Source: Physcomitrium patens
Taxonomy: Eukaryota > Streptophyta > Bryopsida > Funariales > Funariaceae
Assembly (NCBI RefSeq): GCF_000002425.4
Contig: NC_037270.1
Coordinates: 10,697,935-10,761,934 of the forward strand
Reading direction: 5' to 3'
Length of the DNA stretch: 64,000 nucleotides
Shown: positions 10,401 through 23,604 of the stretch, in pieces
Position numbering within the stretch: position 1 is the first letter of the stretch
How the letters are laid out: each line of letters begins with the position of its first letter
Position numbers and translations under genes: made by a program
Notes under the pieces: model-generated
Databases searched by the model: none
Seen by the model: only the letters and a program-made list of their open reading frames with translations
What the model was told of the DNA's origin: nothing

Positions 10401-11600
10401 TCGGCATTGCTGAGTTTAGGCGGTTGATACACCAGCGGTGCTCAGAACGCGGCCGAGAAGGAGTATTCGATGCCTGAACGTTGCAGCAGAATTATGAAGA
10501 GCTGCTCGCATTGCATGAATCAACTGCTGAAGTTTCAACGGTTGCGTCGAATGGCAAGCTTAGTCACAATCTGTTCATCACGTCCCGAAGAGCTGCTTCG
10601 TGTGAAGCACAACTCGACCCGAACGCTTGCAGGAGTCGATTCAAGTAGCATCACTATGAAGTGTCTCATCGAAATGCGACACACTCTGAAGCCCTTTCTC
10701 CATCAAACCATTGCTGCAGAGAGCGGAGAACATCGCCCAGTTGCTCATACTCGTGGGCGGAAGGTAACAAATAGTATTCTGACCAGACACTGCTGTGCGC
10801 AAAGCAGCATCTCCTTTCCACAGCCGTCGCCGGTTCCTCGTGGTCCATGATCCTTCTAGTGAGAAGTGAAGGCGATTCCCTCCTGGCGAAGAAGAAGAGA
10901 CCGAGTCTCATCAACATGAACTGTTGTGAAGCCACTTACCACCAACAACTCGGTGACTGGAATACATTGTCCGGAGATTTTCAATCTGCTGAAGCACATG
11001 GAATCACAACCAATTGTTCGTCCATTTGTGAGCTAGATCAGACACACAATCGACGCATTGTTGCATCGACTCAGTACCCACAGAGTGCGTGTGTGTGGAA
11101 TCAGTGTGGCGCGGTAGTCTAGTGATCGATGACTTGGTTATCGCCGGAGACCAAGCCTTCTAGCGCTGCAGGCTCAGGGATTGTGGAGCTCCAGCTGCAG
11201 TGTTGCAGGGGTTCCGAGGAGCATCCCCACCCGTGCCCCTCTGAATGGGCCTGCCTTAAGGCCACCGGTCAAAATGGTGGGGTCTATAGTTGAACCCAGT
11301 CTTGTTCCCAGTGCTGGCCCCACCGGTCCACCCGGTACAGTGGCCTGGAAGCAAGGGTAGCTGCCACACCGCCGTATATATCCGAGGGGCCCATTTTACA
11401 GTGACTATCAATAGTGAGATAGGAACGATGATTGGAGGGTGAAATTTGACGGGGCTCCATCCCCCACGCCAAATCTGGTGGGGTTGTGTCTTCATGTGGC
11501 GGGCTCTGTATCTATTTGGCAGTTACCGGGCCATGGATGGAGCAATCGGCCACGCCAATTTTGGTCCGGCCCAAGCATGACTTTACTGTTAATGGTGTAT
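10401..11600. other. GC-richer island without a supported gene
   Basis: Base composition is clearly less AT-rich than the neighbours, and several short frames exist on both strands (longest 10470-10850 plus, 10666-10935 minus). None matches a family I know, frames are broken every 60-130 codons, and no start-to-stop set joins by plausible splice sites. It could be a noncoding transcript, a decayed gene or a regulatory island. Confidence 0.4.
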
Positions 11601-12855
11601 CATGTGTAGTCTGTTTATTATGGTTGGTATCAAAAAAACATCGAATTAATTTTTGATAAATTTTTTCAATAAATTATAAATTTAATCATATTTAAGTAAA
11701 TACACATGTACTTAAATATTTGTAACGATTGCTGGTACTAATCAAAATACAAAAATAAAATTTATCCCAGATTAAGTATTAAATTACATTGATTCACGAA
11801 ATGAAGGCATTAAAAGTAAAGATTATGCACACCAATGTGAAATGGAGATGCTTGTGTGGGATTGTAGATTATTTGACATCCTTTTGATAACATGTACTTG
11901 TTGTTCAAAAAAATGTATTCAGTTCAGATTAAAAAGAATCAATGAATAGTAAGTCAATTTTTTTAAATAAACCAATCAATCAGTAAACAAGTTTTTCTTT
12001 ATGAACAAATTGTTTATAATATTTTTCAAGGGTACTGTAGGTAGGATTGTTTGGGTTTAATTTCATTAAGATTATTATGAGATAAATTCATTTTATATAA
12101 ACAATCTTGTTTCATTTTATAAATGGTTTAGAATTTTTAATCGATATGTTTGTGATCTTTTACAATGTTGTCTAATACAAAGTATAGATTTATTAAATTA
12201 AATGGTCAGTTATTTACAGTAAACATAAATTTCTAACATTAGTTTGTATATGCAATTCAAATTAACATCTATCCATATTAATCGTAAATTCTCCTGTTAA
12301 TTTCAATTTGTTCAAGATAGGTTTGAACTAATGCAAAGATATTAGTTGGTTGACACTACTTGTAATTAATTTCTATTTTAAGCACTTGTATGCAAACATG
12401 ACCACCTTATTGGGTTAGAAGTGTACAAACATGTTCAACAATGAAACATCAATACTCATCACACTATCTTAACTTTTCTAAATTTCTTTAAAAAATCATA
12501 AAAAATAAAACTAAGTAAACACATAGGAAGTAAAAAGAATATATTCTTCCTACTATTAATGTGACTTCAGTTTGCACACATAACCACTCAATAGTAATTT
12601 ATTCAATGGGTAGACGCAAATAGAGTATGCACTTATTCTATCCCAATGGATTGTAATCAATTTTTATCCATCTTTAGGTTTAGCAATCCCAAGAAGATAG
12701 TTGCATGTTGCATTAAATTTCCATTATTTCTAAACATCCATACATTTTATTTTTTTTGTCAATGTCTATAAACAACAAAGTATGTTATTTAACTTCTTTT
12801 ATTATTGTAGACATTCATTGCAAAGAAGCAAAAATAATCTGACACATAGTCTTGC

Positions 12856-12896
<41 letters not shown>

Positions 12897-13846
12897 ATTT
12901 AGTATTTTTAGGTTATTATTATTATTTTCTCATATAAAAATATATGTGTGTGTGTGTGTGTGTATATGTGTAAATACATGTATTATACATAATATATTTT
13001 ATTATATGAATAATCAATTATGCAATTAGGTTTTTAAATCAAAATTTTATAAAATTTGGAGTGATGAATAAATATATTCATAATTTTGTTCCAATACACT
13101 CAATTTTTAAAAATTAAAAAAAAAACATAAGCAATAATATTGAAATAATAACATTAACAAAAATAAAAAATAATACATATTTTTACTTTTATTTTTTGCA
13201 AGATATCATAGTATTTATTGATTTATAAAATATGATTAAAATATTGTAGGTGCATAAATAAGTTCAAAAAATGCAATTGCAAATGTCACATAGTTCTATA
13301 CAAAACATTCTTATACTTTACATACAATATATGAGAAGTATTTATTGTTCATAAAGATTTAAATACATAACAAAAAGCAGTACAAAATGTCATAGAATGC
13401 AACCAAAATTGATAATTAGACAAACAAGTTTCCAACAAAAAACTGAAGGAAAATCAAGAATGGACTTCTATAGAAAAAAAAACACCTAGAAAAATATATG
13501 TTTATCATGTATAGATTACAAACTCATTATTTTGTTTAATAAACCATCCACATACTGAAGATGTACACATACTAACAAGTGAAGAATGTCATCACCATAC
13601 AAACATACACAAACATTTAAATATACACACAAGCATTGTGTATGTGGGCTATTTTTTAAACTAGGATTTTACTACACAAATGTGCACATCCTCATCAATT
13701 CACCTTAGGCACCATGTTTTAGAGTTTGGAGTTTAGGATTTTAGCTATGAAAGCAAGAAACATCAAATTGAGTGGATATGGTTAAGAAGCCCAGTCCTAT
13801 ATTTTGAAATTTCCATTACTTGGAAGGCATGACACTACTAGGTTAA
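11601..13846. other. AT-rich spacer with microsatellites
   Basis: No open frame above 60 codons. Contains a (TA)n tract at about 12859-12893 and a (TG)n tract at about 12945-12962, 50 bases apart. No gene, RNA or transposon coding block was recognised. Confidence 0.6.
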
Positions 13847-14203
13847 GGGCCTCCTTCCGTGCTTGATTGTTGGGAAAAATTAAAGTTAGAATTCAAAACC
13901 CTCTCCCAATTTTTTGACACATCATTAGTTTTAACAATGGGGCTAGCAACTTGGTCTTAACCGACTTTGGAGATCAAAAAATGTGAGTGGAGCAATGTAT
14001 TGATGTATCACTGGACATTTGACTTGTAATAGGAATTTATTAGATCTTTTTATGATCTCCTATGAAAGATCATAAACTGCTTTATTCCATTCCACATGAA
14101 AGTACAAAGTTTGAAAATGGGTGGACTTTGCCTTGCAGGGTCACTCAATGTAAGCAAAGTCTAAGAATAACATTGCCCACCTATTGAGCATGGAAGGAGG
14201 CCC
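13847..14203. mobile_element. Tourist-like (PIF/Harbinger) MITE
   Basis: The 357-bp unit has terminal inverted repeats. The left end reads GGGCCTCCTTCCGTGCTTG and the complement of the right end reads GGGCCTCCTTCCATGCTCA, similarity continuing for a few more bases to a TGGG motif. It is flanked on both sides by TAA (13844-13846 and 14204-14206), the three-base target duplication of PIF/Harbinger elements. GGGCCT starts are common in Tourist MITEs. The interior has no coding capacity, so it would need a transposase from elsewhere. A direct repeat, GGAAGGCATGACA, lies just outside both ends (13822-13834 and 14213-14225). Confidence 0.8.
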
Positions 14204-14388
14204 TAATATCCAAGGAAGGCATGACAAGTGAGCTCACAACACTACACAAGGGTGGAAAGAGAGAGCGGAAGAGCTGGAGAGGGACCACGAAGGAAGACAA
14301 GAAAGAGATGGATCAGGCAAAGGGTGAAGAATGAAGAAGAGGAAGGGCTGATCTACCAGAGCGCACAGCTCCCCTTGCGAATGAGTTC

Positions 14389-14787
14389 TCACTGATGCGA
14401 ACAAAATTGCAAAATGCAAAATAATGATATACTGTTGCATGTGGCAGACAGATCGCCCCAAGTGGGGCAATCAATGAGGCTGGACTTACAGATGAATAAG
14501 AGTATAAAATTGGGACGAGGATTCCCGCTGCCTTTAATTACCCCAGCAGCACAGTCTGACACAGGAACTAGAATCCGGGCGAATTGCTCTTTCCCCCCAC
14601 CTCCGTTTTGAAGGGAGAATTGCTCCACCGGCAGCATCACATCTCGCTCATAAGTCAATTTGTTACTGTTTTGTGGACTGGCCTTGAGGTGGACTCTGTA
14701 AACGCGTGTAACAAAGGGCATCGTTGCGCTGTCGTCTGACCAGAGTGCTGCAGTGAAGGGAGTATTCTCGTCCAAGCCCTGGTCCAC
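14389..14787 (-). pseudogene. Protein-like open frame of unknown family, possibly a decayed gene
   Basis: A 132-codon minus-strand frame reads like real protein in its first 90 residues, with a varied hydrophobic/charged pattern (NTPFTAALWSDDSATMPFVT, YRVHLKASP, LPVEQFSLQNG, EQFARILVPVSDCAAGVI). Upstream the same frame continues with PWLTFVDQG but meets a TGA a few codons before, and no clear splice acceptor rescues it. Downstream the frame becomes Cys/Ser-rich and unconvincing. I do not recognise the family. It could be a gene fragment, an exon of an unannotated gene, or chance in a GC-rich island. Confidence 0.25.
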
Positions 14788-15246
14788 AAATGTGAGCCAT
14801 GGAACCGTCCGTCACAACTGTGCTGGATTGGCAGCCAGACCGCTGGAACTGCAGGAGGTTTGTGAAGTGAGAATTGACAACATCCTGTGCACGTTTATAA
14901 TCCCCCTATTTTTAATATTTGGGTTTTTTTTGGGTTAATGGGTTTTTGACGTGTTGGTTTGTTTTCCCGGAAGTGAAGCGCGATTGTTTTTTCACATGCT
15001 CTGAACATCTTACTTCCTCTGACAGATTGGATGACTGTTGAGAACTGAGGCTTTGGATCAATAATGATCCGCCATCATTTGATAAGCTTATGCTTAGTCT
15101 CTTCGTCTTCCTCTGGTTAATCTCCTGGAGTTTGATTCCCCTTTGAAGATGGTGTGCAGTCCGGTGACTAGTCTCTTCCGCTTATCCTACTTGTCGTTCA
15201 AAACCTGATGGCACAGTGTCAGGTTGGCGCGGATCTGGAGGCTCTT

Positions 15247-15261
15247 GGGGGGGGGGGGGGG
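15247..15261 (+). repeat. Poly(G) run of 15
   Basis: Fifteen consecutive G, a long guanine homopolymer for a plant genome. It is prone to slippage and assembly length error. Confidence 0.95.
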
Positions 15262-16440
15262 TCAAGTTGCTCCCATCGTGTGGACATGTGTCTATCAAAA
15301 GTGGATGCCGAAAACAGTTACGAGCACAAAAATAGGTTCAGAGCTGGGCTCTTTTCATAGGGAGAGAGGCTTTCGGAGAGGATCTAGCCCTACTGCTTGG
15401 AACTTTGTCGCTGGGGGGGACATAAACCCAGCGTCTGTATTTCATCGCCGAGTAGAATATCGAAAACTCTACACACCCCACAAGTGTTCTTTGATCCCTC
15501 CGCGCACAGTCACGCTGAGGGCAGCGATACTTGCAGATGGAACCTGGCGGTGTTCCCGAGGAGGACGGTGAAGTGGTACCGTTGCAGCAGTGCGCATCAG
15601 AAAGGAGACGGGACAGCGAGGAGACAAACCTCTCTCTGTGTGTCCTGGGGTAGGGTTTGGTGGATCCATTTCTCCAACCTTCTTACCACAGGATGAGAAC
15701 GAAAGACAACTTTTTCTCAGCCTTCACTGTGCTCTCATCCGCAGCTGCAGATCACAGCCACTCTCTCCTGTTGCACGCCGTGCGAAAGCTTGAATTCTCA
15801 ATACGCGCAACCCCAGATTTAACACACCCAAAAAAATAATTAATGTTCCTTCACTTACTTCTGCAGTATTTTTACAGCAGCATGGAGATCATGGCCGTGA
15901 GAGAGAGAGAGAGACAAGCGGAAAACGGGTCAAACTTTGAATTGACGAGGGAGAGCTCATGAGTGAAGAAATGGCCAAGCCTCAAAGACTCGGCAAAGGT
16001 CGGTCATTAAAGGCACAATGAAACAATACAAGCAATCACGAGCCCTCTTTCTGAGGAGATGGAGGGCCTCTGATGCCACGTGGGATGACCAAGGCCCGGT
16101 GTAGAGGCACGTCCAAGGAAAGTCTGCCACGTGACAGATACAAAGAAGCCGTTGTAGTGAGAGAATCCCCATGAAATATCAATTATGAAAAGGAATTTAC
16201 TGCTTGCTTGCGGAGAATTAATTTTGAAGGGGGATAAATACGTAAAAATATAAAAATATTGCAATGAATTCCACGTCAGCGGAAGGTTCCAACAGCTTCT
16301 AACCCCCTCTCACTTCCCCCTCCCAATTCCATCAAACCACGAAATGGATGAATGAATAATTAAATAGATGAAGTTATTATTTATGCGCGCTGCCCGAGAT
16401 GGGCCTTTTGGGGACCAAGCAATGCCCACCTCCTTTTATT

Positions 16441-17314
16441 ATATTATTTCTTCTGGACACGTGGATATGCCAAGAATCGATAGGCTATTCGTTGTTCTAT
16501 GTAATGTAGTATATTCTAGAGGGAAGTAATTATGGTAACTGTATTTGGAAATTTTTGATTCCATATATAATAAATTTTCAATAATAGTGACTATAAGAGA
16601 AGTAAGAAGAATGAAAAAGGAAAAAAATAAAAAAAGGTATGTCCGATGATGATAATGGTATGATGCAGTTCCTTGCTGGGTCAAAGTAATATTGTGCTTT
16701 AAGAAGGGTCTCAATATAGCTAACTTTGCACCAAAAAATAAATAGAATACATAAAACATTATATTAATATATATATATACATATTATGTATATTTCGAAA
16801 GGATTTTTATGAAATGGGTGCCATGATTCTTTTAAACTGATTGTGTGTTCTTGCATTGTATAGATCGCCAAGCTTTTTTCTTTTCTTTTATTTTTTTCTG
16901 ATAAAAGTAACAAATAAAATAGGTAAAAACAGGGCGTATTTATGGATATCATGTAAAAAGTAAATAAATGTCGTATTCACATAAAATTGATAAACGGTTT
17001 TCATCTACTATAGTGCCTTTTGTTTTCTCATTCCAGGACTCAATGTTTTAATAAGCTAAGGTGTAAGAACATGACACTCCCATTCTGTCAAAAAAAATAT
17101 TGACTTTAAATAAATAAGTAAATAAATAATAACGGTTTTTTACCATCAAATACCATGGCACACCAATTTTAATTTTTTCCTCAATCCCACTACACATACA
17201 ATCCAAAACTCGTCAACTCAACAAATCACCAATTTAATGCAATAGAATGGCTTAAATAAAAACGAACAATTAAATCACAAATCATAACAAATTTAAATTC
17301 ACGTATTCACACCA

Positions 17315-17345
<31 letters not shown>

Positions 17346-17400
17346 TGCAGATGGACAAATGAACGAATATGTTCAAATGGACGAAGGAAAAACAGACGAA
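16441..17400. other. AT-rich spacer with a GACA tetranucleotide repeat
   Basis: No gene recognised. A short (TA)n tract occurs near 16767-16778, and a GACA repeat of about seven units spans 17317-17345. Short frames at 16439-16952 on the minus strand have no motif. Confidence 0.55.
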
Positions 17401-20250
17401 TGACAAACTGTCGCACGGACGAATGTTTTTTCGCACACTGGTGATGGTGGGGGGGGGGCCTTGAACCAGCAGCTTTCTGAGACTTCGGGTTTTGTCCGAA
17501 GCGGAGCAGAACCTCATGAGCGGAGTAGCAGTCGCTGCAGAAGAAGCAGCACCAGCAACAGATTACGAAGAAGCAGAAGAAGAAGGAGCAGAAAACTGGA
17601 TATTTCTGACGTACTCTGACTGCGCAGTAGAATCAGTAGCAGCCTTTGAGGATGGGTGGGTGCAGCAGGGCTGGCTGGCTGGATGCAGAGACACAGACAG
17701 TCAAATTCCTCGCCCAAACACACCCAGTCGCCGTCGTCGTCACGCTCAAATCACTCCAATCAAGGAATCTCACCCCGTGCCGGTCTAATTCTGCTTCGTC
17801 GTGGACAATTATAACTGAAACCACGGGGTTGCTGCCACTGACACCAACTGCCATAATGTGAGGTCACCAGTCTGTGATCTGGACTCTAGTTTCCTTAGAA
17901 CCACGGTGAGAAGAGAGAAGAGAGAAGGAAATTGAAGAAGAAGAAGAAGAAGAAGGAGGAGTTAATGAAGAAGTTGAAGTCAACAAAGCGCATGCTGTCT
18001 GAGAAGAAAAGGAATCCTTTTACTCAGAGTGAGAGAAAGAGAGAGAGAGAGGGGGGAAAAGGCATGTCTTCAGATTTTAGGGTTTGAAGGCTGTGAAATT
18101 TGACGAGGATTTGTGCTGTCTTGGTAATGCTGCAACGATTGCTGTGACGATTGCTGTGACGACAGACGCCATCCCTCCGAAGATAGAGCGTTGAGAGTTC
18201 GTAGTTGTGAGCCGATGGGCTTCGAGGAGTGGCAACCATCGAGGATTTCAAAGTGATGAAGGGTTTGGTGCTGATGGAACCCCTACTCGCACCTTAGCCT
18301 GCAACGACATTAACGAAATCACTTCGGCATTATTTGTATCGCGATGGTTATTAAGCAAATCAGCGTGTAAGTCATCCTCCATCAGCTGCTAGGGCTACAG
18401 GATATCTCGTCACATGCGATTGAGTTGAATACTGTCACATGTATGAACATACGACGGATTCAGATGAAACAATGTCAACAATTGCATTCCATCACAGCTT
18501 AAGTGAAAAAATCGGCAAAAATTAAATTGCGCTGATAAAAGAAGACAACCCAGGCATTTCTCTTCTTTGCTGATACGGTACATTAGAAGTAATTAGGCAC
18601 ATCACAGATGGCAACAATGAGTCTCATCTGAGGTGATTAGATCTTCTTTTTATTAATTTATTAATTTATTAATTTTTTCTGTCTGCAAAAGAGATCATGT
18701 GGTGTTACAGCAACACTGGCTCTGTAATGTTTGCAAGAGAGAGTCTCGTAGCAGACTGCTGCGTGGTATGATTTGGTTCGAATCCATTGGGTGCACCTTA
18801 CACACACCATGGTTTTAATTGTTGTAGGAAGGAATTCATCAGACCTTGCACTAAGAAAGGGGTTTGAAAGTTTCCAATCACCAACTGTGCATAAGTTACA
18901 ACATGCAAGCAAATCATGGAACTTACTATGAGACTCCAACATTTCCCACCTCAAGTGCAATCAACACACCATCAGCACATGCAGCGATCAGGAAGGAAGC
19001 AGTCATACATACAGCCTTCAATGGTGCCACGACAAATAAGATTGAAATGAAGCCAATGACGACAAACTGCTCTCTCGGCTTGCTGTCAAGCCCATGGCGT
19101 TGCATCCATCCGTGTTGTTGTGCTTGTACAGTAATTGGAACTCTGGCCACCTTGTGACTTATAGACCACAATTGAACACACACACCCACACGCAGACACA
19201 TACACATACACATACACATCAAAAAACATAAATAAAAACAATGATAACACCCCAACTCTTGTCAGATCCTGAAAATCTGCATGCAAGCAAGGCGCATCCA
19301 AGGGACAAGCAGCCGCACGTAGACGTTATGGTTATGTGGTCATCACTTGGGAGTATCCAAAGGCTGGCTAACTGGCTGTCCTGGCCACCGTCAAAGGGTG
19401 ACCCTACCTTCCCTCCCTTCGCATATGACTCTGCAGCACCATAGCTGATAAGAATCCGGAGGCAATCTGCAGGCAGAAGAAGCATTTGTACTACTACTAC
19501 TACTACTACTATTACTACTACAGGACACATTGCAGACATGCGAATTTGTTAAAACATAAGGTGTGAGAAGATGATTTGAGTGAGATAGAATGCCGGCAGA
19601 AAAAACTGGATGAGCATTCTGCAGAAACATGGGAAACCCAGCTCTCGTTATCTTTCCTTCACAGAACCACGACAAGATAGTGTGATTACATCACTGCAAC
19701 GAACCTCCACTCCTGGCACTGCAAATCTCCACCAAATACACACACACTCTCCACTGCTTTTTCATTAACATGCTTCTCCTCATGATCTGCCACATCTTGT
19801 ACAACAACTGTAGTAAAGCAACTAGGTTCTTCTTACAGATTGTGAGATAAGCAATTGCTGGGTGAGCATCTACCACTGCTGAGTCACTTCAGGTTCTCAC
19901 ATCCGCTAAAGTTGGACAATACCCAAGTGAGCATCTACTTCATGGAATTAAGTGATTTTGCAAACACTGAAAAAAAAAAAAAAACGAAAACCAAAGACTA
20001 CCCACATCGTGAGATGATTGAAAACAGCGTTGATGTAGGAAAAAGTCATTAAACTAAGACCCTCCTGATGCATGCATTTATCAGAAGTGGGGTTCCAGTG
20101 CCACAAAACAACTGAATCAAATGGAAGACAGTGATTATCTGTGGATAGATGTGTAATTTTGCTCCCTAATTTCTTAATCCTAAAAAGTGGTGTTGAGTTT
20201 GATTTCAGCAAAAGACGATTTTTGTCGTTGCAAGAATGGATTAAGCATGT
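17401..20250. other. GC-richer island without a supported gene
   Basis: Many frames of 60-109 codons occur on both strands but none is recognisable. Simple repeats are prominent: a (GAA)n run near 17936-17955, a 12-bp CGATTGCTGTGA unit repeated near 18135-18160, a (CTA)n run at about 19489-19520 and (CA)-rich sequence at 19175-19220. A telo-box-like TTAGGGTTT occurs near 18076-18084. Confidence 0.4.
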
Positions 20251-20259
20251 TTATGTTTG

Positions 20260-20288
20260 AAAAAAAAAAAAAAAAAAAAAAAAAAAAA
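20260..20288 (+). repeat. Poly(A) tract, 29 A
   Basis: Uninterrupted run of 29 A following mixed-composition sequence. It could be a slippage tract or the tail of an old retroposed copy; no target duplication was identified. Confidence 0.95.
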
Positions 20289-23011
20289 CGATGAGTAGGA
20301 AGTGTATAAAAAAGGAGTAAATTAGAGTGTAGTATCTAGTAGCTTTGTTTTTTTGAAGTAGTGCAAAGTGATGATTTGAAGACCATGTTTAGCAAAGCCG
20401 CTTGAAGTAGATGAATGTTTAACGACCTTGAAGTGATGGCTTTCTTTAGAAATTTGTTTGTGTTAGTAAATGGAATCAAATGAGGAAAGTATAGTTTAAT
20501 TCTGAAAGTGTACAAAGGCAACAAATTTGATGTTTGTTGTTTAAATTTATTTTGCACAAATGTCAAACCTATTAATAAATACAAATGGTTTCTTTATAAG
20601 TAAGACTGTATATTGTAATATATATATATCTATCGAGAGAGAGAGAGAGAGAGGGAGAGAGCAGAATCTCGAATAAAACCTGAATTGTTTAACAACAGAT
20701 TAAATATTTCTTGAATTTAATAGTTTTGTAAGTGAACAAGTATTAAAAATTTTAAAATATTATTTCTGTGCTTTTGTTTTGGTAATAACAAAACCTGTTA
20801 TCTTTACTGCTTTATTTTTTTTTCTTTTAATATTTGAGCCCTATTTTTTTAAATCCTTTGCGTTCATAAAATATTATAAAAAAATATAAATTGTACTTTT
20901 TTTTAATATTACACTAATAATCTAACTTCTTGTGTTTATAAAAATATTTTTAGAATATCTAAATTGTACAATTATGCAGTATTCAGATTGGTAAAGTGCA
21001 TTTTCAATAATAATAAAATTATATATATATATATATATATATGAAAAAAAATTATAATAAGAAAAAATAAGAAAAACTAATTTTTATTAAAAATATTTGT
21101 TTATTTATTCTTCAAAACACAATGCACAAAACTCGGATAAAATAAACATATAAGAAAACCAAAAATATAAAAATTGAAAATAACATTTATTTTGTGTATT
21201 TTCTTTCTAATTACTAGACTTTCATACTAAGTTATGTATACATTTACTACTTTGATATAGATATAAGATTTAAAGATTTATTAGTCTTACATTTTTGAAA
21301 ATCAAGATAATCTTTATAGAACAATTCATGTAATTTGCCTAAGTCTATGTTTCTTAAGATATTTGATTAGATTAATTTAAATTTAATTTAAATTTAAAAA
21401 ATCATGTTAAAACTAAAAATACATTAATAATGAATTAAAATAGTGATCTTGCATTTTTAAGCATTAATTATTGTCAAAGTGTACTTAAAAATCAAATTAA
21501 ACTAAAATCATTTTATGAATTATTCGATTTATGATTTATTTTTTTGGTCAAAACTTATTTGTCTTATGTTTAAAAATATATCTTAAAAAGTTTACAGTAT
21601 TTTGTGTTAAAATTAGAAGTTATAGATTTACACATATCTTTACATTTACCTTAGATGACATTTAATGCAGCTTGACTATTACTTCTAAATACATATTACT
21701 AAATATGTGATAAGTTTAAATTCAAGCTTTTAAAAATATAAGCATGCATAATTTTATTGAAAAATTTAATAAAATTTAAAATTAGCAAATACTGACAACA
21801 CGTGACTTATAGAAAATAATTATTCAAATTGTATTTATAATTTTAATATATACACTTAAAACACATCTTGACTGTCTAAATTTTTTGACTAAAATGTGAT
21901 GTTTTAAATATAAGTTATTGTATATATTAAGAATTGAAAAAATAATATTTAGTAGAATTTCAATAAGAGCTTAATTATCATAACTAATTTTTTATCTATT
22001 AATAACAATTCTAATATCATAGTACATAAAAATTATTCTTTTTGATCCAAAATCATCTTGCTTTAAATAAACCTCTTCGAAATTTTATATTAACTCTAGT
22101 TAATAATCTTGCCATAAACAGAAAAAAATTTGGCAAAAATAAGATACAATTCTTAAGTTAATAAGAGTTATAATACTCATACTTATATCATTAACATAAA
22201 CATGTACTAGTCTATAATTGGCATTGTTGCAATCATTAATAAGATAATTTTTGTCATGATATTTTTAAAGAGAATCCTTTTCAAAATCCAATGATTAATA
22301 AATATGTATGTATATATATATATATATATATATATGATTAAATTTAACTCATTATTATGTTTTTGAAAGTATGTGTATAGAATCATATTATAAAATATGA
22401 TTTGCATGATTTGCTAAAATAATTTGAATTAGTAACACATTTGTTACTATAGTTCTTGGTTGTCGATAATAGAAATTTTAAATTAAAGATAGTTATAGTA
22501 TAATCACTATTTTTTTAATTAAGATTTTCTACAAAAAAATCACATTCAATACATGATTTAAATTTGAACAAGTAGTCTACTATTAAATAATTTTAAAAAA
22601 TACATGACTAGTAAAACTTTTGAGTTTCAAATATCACTTTTTCTTCATTAGTAAATTTTTGTTAATAAAGTTAAATATTTCATGATATTTATTTATAAAA
22701 AATTAAGTAAAAATTAAGTAAAAAATTAAATGATTTTGGATATTAAAACTATAAATATATATAAATAGCATGTTGAAAAGATTTGAATATTTTTTAAATA
22801 TTAAAATTAGAATATTTGGTCTTTAAAACTTGTTTGAGTTTGTTTTAAACTAGAGACATCTTAACTAATTATTATCACCACTTCAAAAAAAATAAAAATA
22901 ATGATCTTTATTTTAAAAAACATCTATATTATATATTTTGAAGTAATTAAGTTAAGTACATTTATTTTGTTGCAACTTATACAACATTTATAAAAAAATC
23001 AAAAAAAAATC

Positions 23012-23040
<29 letters not shown>
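23012..23040 (+). repeat. Poly(A) tract, 29 A
   Basis: Uninterrupted A run preceded by two shorter A runs separated by TC, which looks like slippage of an A-rich sequence. Confidence 0.95.
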
Positions 23041-23046
<6 letters not shown>

Positions 23047-23457
23047 TAAATTAAATTACAAAAAAATGCTGATTTAATTTAAATTTTTGTAAAATTATCA
23101 TAGTTTAATCTACACTAGTACAATTATTCTTACAATGATTTTAAAATATGATTATACAATTAAAAAATTTTACAGAAAATAATTTTTTTCTACATTATGT
23201 TTTTTGTGGTCTTTACGTCCTTAATGAAATGTATATTTTTTTATAAATAAAATTTAAATCTATTAATTATTAATATCATATATAATTGTAATCAATAAAT
23301 AAATCAAAAGTTTTCTATATTTTTTTTAAATCTACAAAATCATAACAATTACATTAAAAGATGATGTAAAAAATTAAATATAAATGTATACATATATTTA
23401 AACATTGAAATCAAAACGAGTATAAGATGCACCAAAAATCTTAAGTAGGATTTTGAC

Positions 23458-23496
<39 letters not shown>

Positions 23497-23526
23497 ATTT
23501 TTATCACTATATCAATTATTATGTCT

Positions 23527-23547
23527 CTATATCAATTTTTATGTCTC

Positions 23548-23583
<36 letters not shown>

Positions 23584-23604
23584 GAGACATAAAAATTGAT
23601 ATAG
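23527..23604. repeat. Perfect inverted repeat around a (TA)n core
   Basis: The 21-base arms at 23527-23547 and 23584-23604 are exact reverse complements (CTATATCAATTTTTATGTCT plus one more base in the left arm). The loop between them is almost entirely (TA)n, itself self-complementary, so the whole segment can fold into one long hairpin. The left arm is preceded by a diverged copy of the same motif at about 23490-23526. No transposon-type target duplication could be assigned. Confidence 0.85.

Larger units (their letters stand above)
14207..16440. other. GC-richer island without a confident gene
   Basis: Apart from the protein-like minus-strand frame entered separately, this stretch holds only short frames on both strands. 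A run of 15 G lies at 15247-15261. No splice-consistent gene model could be built. It may be a decayed gene or a noncoding transcript. Confidence 0.4.

Noticed and set aside
11105-11640. Possible tRNA-derived SINE (A-box-like TAGTCTAGTGA, short A run at the end)
   Set aside because: No good B-box at the right spacing and no target duplications.
17492-17788. Ala/Glu-rich frame of 98 codons
   Set aside because: Explained by a GAAGCAGAA-type simple repeat; no domain.
18775-18785. GGTTCGAATCC, an exact tRNA B-box
   Set aside because: The bases around it do not form a five-pair T-stem and no D-arm or anticodon stem is present upstream.
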